64,000 bases of DNA from Tetmemena sp. SeJ-2015 (lineage: Eukaryota > Ciliophora > Spirotrichea > Sporadotrichida > Oxytrichidae), in contig JAJKFJ010021446.1 of the NCBI GenBank assembly GCA_027382625.1, positions 1-64,000 of the forward strand. The letters are read 5' to 3'. Below are positions 56,843-64,000 of this stretch, one piece after another (position 1 is the stretch's first letter; each line of letters begins with the position of its first letter). Both the position numbers and the translations under genes were made by a program. The notes beneath the pieces were generated by a model. That model was not told the origin of the DNA, did not search any database, and worked only from the letters and a program-made list of their open reading frames with translations.

Positions 56843-59590
56843 TCAAGCTTATTTTATCATTTATTTAAGTGGCTTAGCTATCTGATCCCGGCTGGAGTAG
56901 AGGATCTTTTGATTGCATCCATGCTTGACCTCTTTTCCTTGAGAGCTCTCATTAGCTACTTTTTCTTTATTTTAAGTTGCTTAACATAAACTAAAATGAA
57001 TAAGAAAGAATCAAATAATTATCATTCTCTTGAGCTTGAGATGCTCGTTCCAGCAAGTCATAAGCGTCGATGTTGCGACCTAACTCTTCATCTTTAAGAG
57101 CTACTTGTTAGCAAACTTTCATCATCATCTCATTAAAAAGGAATTTAAATGTATTCTCATTATCAGATATGTCCTTTGAAAGATCCTGCACTTCATAAAT
57201 CAATCGCTTGGCATCTTTGGCCTTGATATTATATTAATCAGTCTGGTTTCTAAAAGATTTCATTCCAAATGTGAGAGGTCTTGAAGTCATAGAGCCATTT
57301 CCACTTACTCTCAACTGCTATTTATTTGTAATAGCTGGATTCCTTTAGAATGTTTTTGCACTTGTTACTAAAGCCATGCTTTGATTGTGTTAATCCAGTT
57401 AAAGTTGTTTGTTGAGAGAGGTATCTTGAGTAAGTTCAAACTAAGCAGGAAACTATCTATTGCCCTAGCCAGGAAAAATGACATACTTCTAGTCTGCAAT
57501 AGTAGAATTAGACTTTTTGTGAGTAGGGCCAGATGATGAGAGCATCGATGCGTGAGGATGAAAGATTATTGTTCCATCGCTGCTCTTTCCAAACTTAGAG
57601 TCTGTAAGTAAAACTCCTATTTTCATTTTATATAAAGTGTTATGTTTGGATTCAAGAGAAATGACTGCTGGTTAAGGTGTTTTTGCTCTGGAGTTTACAG
57701 TAGAATCTTTTGCATTTTATCCCCAATATTTCGATCTGGACTATTTCCATTTAAAAATCTTAGACTGGTGTCTAGATTTCCTGCTTCATGTTTCTTTGAA
57801 CTTCTCTACTTATTTTCATAAAACTAGCGAAGGATGTCTTCAACTTATTTGCTAGGTAGGCTTTTACCGGATTAGCCTAAGGATCTTAGTAGAGCTGCTC
57901 CTTCCTAGTTTCACCATAACTTTTCTGTCGATCTAAATGTATGGATGAGGGTTGCTTAAAAGGAGTGGATTACTCGTCCTGAGAGAAAACTGGAAAATTT
58001 TGATATTGAAAATAAGCAAAAATATCTTCAAATATACTTGATAAAAAAGATATTTTTCTTTCTAGGTAGGTGAATAATCTGTTTGTAAAGTACTCATCAA
58101 TCTCAGCTTGGTTTTGAATAATCTTAGAAACTGTATTCACTAAAAGATCCTCCTTGAATAGATCTGTATGCCATCGTTATAATAAAAAAAATTGCATTAT
58201 GCCTTACTACTGCCTGTATCCTCTGCATCTCAATATTGAACTCTTCTAAATCTCTCTCTAGCTCAAAAGTTTGTCAGCTCTTCCATTTTTACTTAGGCTT
58301 TCTACTGTAACAAATGCATTCTGTATTTTAGAGAACCACTGCTAATTAAAATGCACTAACTTAAATACTTTATGTATTTTCTTAATGAATATGGTGAGAA
58401 TTTGCATCATAGTGCCCACTTAGCATGCCACTATTAGATAAAACTCTGTCGAGTATCTATTGCCAAAAGAATCCGTTTATCTAACCTCTGGGTGTCAACT
58501 AAGTTACTAACTCATGAGCTTTAGTCGCTAAACTTTCTTAATATTAAAAATCATTTTTAAATTAACTTTGCCACTTGAAATTCTATTCCTTGCAATACTC
58601 ATCAACCATCTCGACACCCTAAATTTGAACTTTATCCCTCAAAGCTGTCAAACTTCTGCAGCATAGCATTTTAGACTCTGGTTTGTAAAAGAACACTTTC
58701 TATTCCTTATGAGTCTTGCATTAAGGAATTTTTATTTATTTCATTATACTTGAGCTGCGTAAGGAGCCTTAACCGAAATGAAAATAAGCTATTAAATTTA
58801 TTTAATGCTATGGAGAGTTGCAATTTTAGCTATTGATATCAGTGCGAGCATTTCTTATCTTTCTTTTTGACTGCTCAACCTAATCTTTTTAAATATTAAA
58901 CAATATATAATACTTAATCTTTGTCTTCAGCATCTGGTTAATTATTGTTGATATTTAAATGATGGACAGTGTTCAAAGATAGTTACTAATTATTGATCTA
59001 TCAGCAGAAAGATTTGTCTTGCTTAAAAGGTCACTCAGCTTCATAGGTGGTTGCTTAAATACCCTTGAAGTTGAAAGCAACTACTAATTTGAAGGGAGAT
59101 CAATTGAAATCATAGGGGTGGATGGTGATGGATCTGCATTCGTCCCTCCTAAGGCCTAAGTAATGCCTGATTTTAAAGTGAACGGCGAAAGGGAAATACC
59201 TTCCATTTAGTTAATTCAAGTAAAAATGTAGAAAAGTTCGTGATGGGTGTTGGAGTTAAAGCTGCATAATTTTAATCTCTGTACAAATTATTTTAAAGTA
59301 TCACAGCGGGGTTTTAAATAAGTCCCTAACTTTAAAGCTACTCTTAGTTGACAACAAGATACTCGAGTAGTTTGTATTTTTCTGATGGATTAGTGTATTG
59401 AATGTTTATATCTTCTCCTCTTATTTTGGCTGATTAATTTCGCTTGCCTCCTGAGTTATTAAAAGCTTCGCTGAGAAAAGAAGCAAAATCACTTGCATTT
59501 TAATTTTTTTAGTTTTTTTTTCAATAGCGTTTTTTTAAATTTTTAAAATTAAAGCCTGAATTTACGACAGAAAGAGAAAATATGATCAAG
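56843..59590 (-). CDS. Large hydrophilic coiled-coil protein, unrecognised
   Basis: Minus-strand coding ends IAKPLKQMIKQA with TGA at 56843-56845. Blocks upstream: NIKAKDAKRLIYEVQDLSKD and FLFNEMMMKVCQQVALKDEE (heptad-like, about 57100-57240); SMTSRPLTFGMKSFRNQ; GKSSDGTIIFHPHASM and KYVIFPGQGNRQFP (about 57430-57600). Further Gln/Lys/Leu-rich blocks extend to about 59500 with AT-rich inserts. The C-terminal coiled coil loosely recalls axonemal light-chain-type coiled coils, but I cannot assign a family. The start codon is not determined. Confidence 0.55.
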
Positions 59591-59637
59591 TTAACACGTT
59601 ATTAATCGTAATTTAAAGATAGCAATTGAGAATCAAT

Positions 59638-60200
59638 CAGTTTATGTCTGACTTTTTCAAGCAACTCTTCTTAATTTTAAAGGAGTATTCGTATTCTTTC
59701 GCCATCCTGAGTTATTGGATAGCCTTATCGGTTTGATTTTGCTGCTTAAATTTCAAGGCACTTGCTTTTAATTCTTGAACTTTTCTTCTGTAGTCATCAA
59801 CCTTCTTTTCAATTACCTATTCACGACTGAGCTATATTTGCATATCAATATAAGTATACAAATTATTTGCATGGAAGTAGTATCAATTCCGTAGTTATCC
59901 ATTACTTCAATTTTCAATGCCAAAAGCTTTTCTTTGAAATGATCTAGCTGCTTATGTATTTCTATCTCCTCACCTCTAGTCTATTCAGTCTGAGATGGAA
60001 TTCCCAAGTTCTGCCTTTTCGTACTTTTTGCAGCTTACTAAACAATATATAAAAATATGAAATTATATATCTTTATAATTAAAAACTTCGCGCTCTAGCT
60101 AGTGAACTTCAGTTTGTATTTTGTCCAATTTTTTGTCATTCTCTTCAAATTCTACAAATTTACTTGTTTCTTCAATTCAAAGTCAGTAGCCCAGGCCTCT
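59638..60200 (-). CDS. Coiled-coil protein with a DM14-like helical hairpin
   Basis: The minus-strand C-terminus reads DYRRKVQELKASALKFKQQN then TDKAIQQLRMAKEYEYSFKI, stop TGA at about 59637-59639. The Y/L-x3-AL-x-K-x3-D-A-x2-LR-x-AK spacing resembles the DM14 hairpin of CC2D1/Lgd proteins (endosomal ESCRT-III regulators). Upstream GEEIEIHKQLDHFKEKLLAL (about 59930-59990) is a further coiled coil. An AT-rich gap at about 60040-60085 may be an intron or IES. The N-terminus is not defined; it may extend the 56.8-59.6 kb gene family but has its own stop. Confidence 0.5.
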
Positions 60201-60204
60201 CGAT

Positions 60205-60655
60205 TAAAATAAAAAAATTTCCATATTAAATGTCATTTAGTGCCTCAAAAAGTGCCCTACTCGCCCCTACACTTATTCCACTTTTTCCTCAATTGATGCA
60301 AATCTACTTCCAAAGTATGAAAGTCTTTTCAAATTTAAATTTAAAAAAAATTAATTGTAATTTTTTTTTTCATAAAAAAGTTTGGAAAGTTAAATTTAAT
60401 TTTAAATACATTACCTAAAATTCTTTAAATAAAGAGAATTTTGTAAAAAAAAATTAGCACAAATAAAAAGTGAAATATAGAATATATAGTAATTATGTGA
60501 GGAATGTTATAAACTTATATTAAGATTCTTGAACGGCGAGTGATTTCTTAAAGCTAGCGTCTTAATTAAGGAATATAAATCTTAAGATCCAACTACTCGT
60601 TATTATAATATATTTAATTCTATAAATAGCTAACCCCCACATATTCAATATACAA
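60205..60655. other. AT-rich intergenic DNA, divergent promoter region
   Basis: Lies between the minus-strand coiled-coil gene and the plus-strand YHYH gene. No motif beyond A/T runs. CACATATTCAATATACA about 25 bp before the ATG at 60661 recurs in similar form before the tandem copy (about 63780). Confidence 0.4.
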
Positions 60656-60660
60656 CAAGA

Positions 60661-62740
60661 AATGAGGAATTATTTGACGCTATCAGCTCTGGCCGTTGTT
60701 GGAATTTATATTTAAACTCATTTATATGGTATAGCTTCTTATGGAGTGAAGCTGCTTCAACTATTGCAGACTGTTAAGCATTTGCAGCCTAGTTTGAAAA
60801 TACTTGCTCTGAGACTCCAAACAGCGCGCTTCTTGGGACAACTTAATATATTATTGATTACTTCGCTTCTGAGACGATTTCATGTTCTGGAATGGCACTT
60901 TGCCCAGATAGTAGCAAGGGAGGATCCTGCACCTGGGGAAGAAAGGTTTGCGTCTCCTGCTCTACTTTAATTAATAAAGAGTATAACTAAAACATATATT
61001 TGGAGAAAAAAAAAATAAAAGTAATTTTGATTGTTTGTTATTAAATTTTTGTTTGTTACTTAAAACAACAAGGTGTATATTCGATACTAAAGCTTCATGT
61101 TTTAAGATAATATGTTTTTGAAAGCAATGGTCTTCCAAATCATTGCTACAATAGTCCACAGGTGGTGAATACTGTGAAGTACGATGTGTAGATAAATAAA
61201 AAGGTGCTATCTTAAATATTGAGATGGTGTTTGATGTTCCAAGTTCAGACTTTACCACCAAAACATTCGCAAGTCAGTCTAAGTACGACGCTTTTATGTG
61301 TCTTGCTGATAAGACTGACGCTTCCTATCTCCAATCAGCTTCTTTCATTAATTAAAACTCTAGTTATTAAATATAAGCCAATAAATTACGTTTGCTTTGG
61401 TCCAAAAAGTAATCAAAGATTAAATAGAGGAGATTAACTCACAACTTTTGAATTAGTTCAAAGTTCAAGTAAAAATAATGAAGAAACAAAATTATTTAAA
61501 ATTGGGATGACCAACTTCATTCCTAATAAGAATGGAAGAAATGAAATAGATGATTTTTGATTATCATTTTATTGTAATAGGTAATGAAAAAGCCTATTAA
61601 AAAATTATAACTTTCCCTAAGTGGCCTCCTCATAACAAAGATTTGACCTTTAAAACCTTGATTCCAAGTAAAGGGAATAGAGCCAAGCAGACTTAGCAAA
61701 GAAATATTTTTATTTATTTTTGAATCAAGGATATATGAAGGAGCTTTCAATTGATAAGATGAATATCAGAGAGACTATTACAAAAATGAAATCTCGAAGA
61801 GTCGAAATGGAACGACTTAATCTTTTGAATAGTATTCTTTGTTTAATAATAAGTTTATTCCTTTTAATTGCATTTGTACTAAATTAAATCTTTAATTTTT
61901 GTCTTCTATTTTTCAATCATAGCTAGCGATGACAACTCTAAAATGCAAGGTGGTGAGAAAAAAAACATTACCTGAATTTTTTTAAGGTGGTCTTGCGGAT
62001 GGTCAATAAATGGAGTGCCCATTTTTAACAGCAACTCAGCTGAATAAATGGATCCATTCTATCCAGCTGAGTGGACTACTCTGGCAAGCTTGAGACTGAG
62101 AGGGTTGACTCTTGCACTGGCCATCCTCAAATCAACGGGCTTATCACTATCATATACTCAAAAAGGATTAAAGTATTATGACTTTATAGGATAACTCCCC
62201 CCTTGCCTTGTTGCTAAAGATCATATCACTGGAACTGATCCTTCAATTAACGATAATTTATTATCCTTGTGCTAAGACCGCTGCCTGCTCAAAAGACATC
62301 GCAACTTATACTAAGAGTTTCTACACTACATATGCAAAGACATATACAGTGTTGGGAATTGCAAAAGATGGCCACAAGATCATTGGTCCTTATGACTCGA
62401 CAGGCAACGAAATTGATACCTCTACTCTCGATCAATTTAATACAGTAAATTAAAATAAAAATGCGGTGGAATTGATATTGATGGTTCTTATACCTATGTT
62501 TACACCAGTAAGTTCCCATACGCTGTGGGTTGCTTTGGACCTGGGAAACTTAGAAGTACTACGCCAGCTGCTCAACCAATACTATATCTCCACTAAATTT
62601 TTCAGGAACTATTCTAACCGCAATTACTCTAACATTCCTAGCTTTAATCAATCTTCTTATTTGATACCATAAAAATATTTAGTGCAAATTCAACATTACT
62701 TATTCTTCAAATTTTAAGGATTTGAAATATATTGAAAAAT
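60661..62740 (+). CDS. Secreted YHYH-domain protein, copy 1
   Basis: ATG 60661 starts a signal-peptide-like MRNYLTLSALAVVGIYI, then a Cys-rich part (ASTIADCQAFAAQFENTCSE and SCSGMALCPDSSKG, about 60750-60930). Later blocks: KYDAFMCLADKTDASYLQS (about 61285-61345), PINYVCFGPKSNQRL (about 61378), then the YHYH region: TVLGIAKDGHKIIGPYD (about 62347), an AT-rich junction near 62452, and GSYTYVYTSKFPYAVGCFGP (about 62490-62550). The G-I-A-x-D-G-x-x-I-x-G-P-Y-D block followed by FPYxxGCFG is the YHYH-family signature, with YTYV where YHYH is usual. Frame changes at about 60752 and 61000-61230 imply IESs or small indels. Function of YHYH proteins is poorly known; extracellular location inferred. 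Confidence 0.72.
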
Positions 62741-62749
62741 ATTTAAAAA

Positions 62750-63795
62750 TAATTCAAGTTTAAGAAATAAATAAATTATTAATTATCCTTTATAAAAAAT
62801 AATTACATTTGGCTATCCTAAATTTAAAATTTTATTACACATATAACATGATAACCCCCACTTTTGAAACTTAAGCCCTTTAGTAATATTAAGATAAATC
62901 TTCCATTCATTTTAAAAATGAAAAATGGACTGACTGTGACAAACCCCAAAAACCCTTTTTAATTCATTCAACCCGAATTGACAAAAATTTTAACGGATGA
63001 AAAAACAAAAAAAACAAAACTTTTTCAAAGAGAACTAGATGAGAAAAATCAGTTCTGGGCTTGGAAATTTTTTCCAAACCTCTTTCTAGAGCCCCAAATT
63101 AGGAGTAAAAAGCTTAAATTTAAACCCCCAAAAATAAAACATTAAATGCAAATTACTTTTTGCCTTAATTAAAATAGGCGCTGCTTTTTTACTGTCTGCT
63201 TCTCTTAGATGGCTGGTAGCACAATATTCCCGACCCCCTTTTTAATATTTAAAGACAAACGATGGATTTAAAAATTTGGTTCCAAAGGGTGACCATTTCG
63301 AACAAAAAAATTAGTAATCCCTTATTTATTGAAAACTTTGGGGGCTTTTATATTTTAAAAAAACTTTTAATTCCATTTTTAAAATTTTAAAAATATTTAC
63401 CTTTAAAAATTTAAAAATCTATTTTAATTTCCCTTATATTTTTTTTACCTTCTCTATAATTTGATTAGCATTTCCATAAATAAACCCCCAAAGCTAAATA
63501 AAATAATTTCTATTCTTAAGTTGTCCGAAATCGCTCAAATAAATAGTTATATTTCATTAACTTTAATTTTAAGAATTTATTGAATAAGCAATAAAGATTT
63601 AGTACTAACATTATCGATTGTAAGGATAATTATATAAATTATGGTAAATAAAATAGGGCTAGTTTGAGATTCATGATGAATTTAAAAATTTTAGAAAGAT
63701 AGCTTAAAAAATATTAAGGTCTTTAGATCCAGAGTTCTAAAAATTATATAATAATAAAGTCTATTAATAGCTAACGCAGACATATTAAACACACT
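62750..63795. other. AT-rich spacer between tandem YHYH copies
   Basis: A/T and C-run tracts (CCCCAAA-type at 62940, 63122 and 63482) but no telomeric C4A4 array. No coding recognised. Confidence 0.4.
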
Positions 63796-63803
63796 TTAAG
63801 ATA

Positions 63804-64000
63804 TGAGGATAAATTTGGCACTATCTGCTCTGGCCGTAGTTGGCATTTATATTTTTAGACATTTTAGGTTAAGGGAATATAATGCATAGCTTCTTATGGA
63901 GTGAAAGCTGCTTCAACCATAGCAGACTGTTAAGCATTTGCTGCATAGTTTGATAATACCTGCTCTGAAACTCCTAACAGTGCAGCTTCTTGGGATAACT
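63804..64000 (+). CDS. Secreted YHYH-domain protein, copy 2, 5' part only
   Basis: ATG 63804 opens MRINLALSALAVVGIYI, near-identical to copy 1. After a small insert (about 63858-63880) it reads IASYGVKAASTIADCQAFAA and NTCSETPNSAASWDN up to the window edge. Compared with copy 1 it has one extra base at GTGAAAGCTGC and one at GTGCAGCTTC, which keep a single frame where copy 1 shifts. It is a tandem duplicate in the same orientation; the rest lies outside the window. Confidence 0.7.

Noticed and set aside
62940..63500. Internal telomere or chromosome end
   Set aside because: Only scattered CCCCAAA-like words; no C4A4 tandem array.
1..64000. Macronuclear DNA of Tetrahymena or Paramecium
   Set aside because: Low coding density, inserts with variable 2-7 bp pointers rather than TA-only boundaries, and mixed CAA/CAG/TAA/TAG glutamine use fit spirotrich germline better.
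1..64000. Euplotes germline
   Set aside because: Euplotes reads TGA as Cys and stops at TAA/TAG; here TAA and TAG are clearly Gln inside conserved domains.
1..64000. CRISPR array, tRNA or rRNA genes
   Set aside because: No regularly spaced repeats with unique spacers. No tRNA T-loop/anticodon arrangement or rRNA signature was found by eye; a covariance search would be decisive.

Overview
This window reads as germline (micronuclear) DNA of a hypotrich/spirotrich ciliate of the Oxytricha-Stylonychia-Tetmemena type. Three things show this. First, every recognisable gene needs TAA and TAG read as glutamine and TGA as the only stop. Second, the DNA is about 70% A+T with short GT..AG introns (19-83 nt). 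Third, conserved domains are interrupted by short AT-rich inserts flanked by direct repeats of 2-7 bp (pointers). Removing an insert plus one pointer copy restores frame and family consensus. I could define 13 such internal eliminated sequences (IESs) to the base, the smallest 14 bp. The genus is inference; no ribosomal or telomeric sequence is present.

Layout. 1-2.5 kb: degenerate repeats and AT-rich DNA. 2.5-5.7 kb (+): hybrid histidine kinase, copy 1. 5.95-18.25 kb (-): what is probably one giant surface protein gene (signal anchor, beta-helix-like ectodomain, Cys-rich modules, several membrane segments, long Gln/Ser/Lys-rich tail). 19.0-21.9 kb: a more GC-rich block with unrecognised minus-strand coding, an 11-bp minisatellite and a palindromic TGTGATTA cluster. 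23.3-26.5 kb (+): hybrid histidine kinase, copy 2. 26.5-37 kb: mostly AT-rich germline DNA holding a protein-kinase N-lobe (+), its possible C-lobe partner on the other strand (-), two copies of a G-tract-ended transposon with perfect 8-bp target duplications, a 700-bp fold-back palindrome and an unexplained GC-rich island. 37-39.3 kb (+): a multi-pass membrane protein with a Gln-rich tail. 39.5-46.9 kb (-): an arrestin-domain gene whose first segment is separated from the rest by about 4.6 kb of inserted DNA. That insert holds an inverted-repeat element with a transposase-like helix-turn-helix, a third transposon copy and a curious TGA-punctured plus-strand frame. 47.4-53.2 kb (+): a MABP1/WDR62-type WD40 protein. 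53.4-55.7 kb (+): coatomer zeta. 56.8-60.2 kb (-): two coiled-coil genes. 60.7-64 kb (+): a secreted YHYH-domain gene and the 5' end of a tandem copy cut by the window edge.

The genes do not form an operon-like pathway. They are separate somatic chromosome precursors embedded in eliminated DNA: two-component signalling, receptor trafficking (arrestin), vesicle coats (COPI zeta), WD40 scaffold and kinase. The most unusual points are the transposon family with GAAAT-type 8-bp target duplications, the kinase halves on opposite strands (candidate scrambled gene), the arrestin gene split by a transposon-laden insert, and extremely short IESs.
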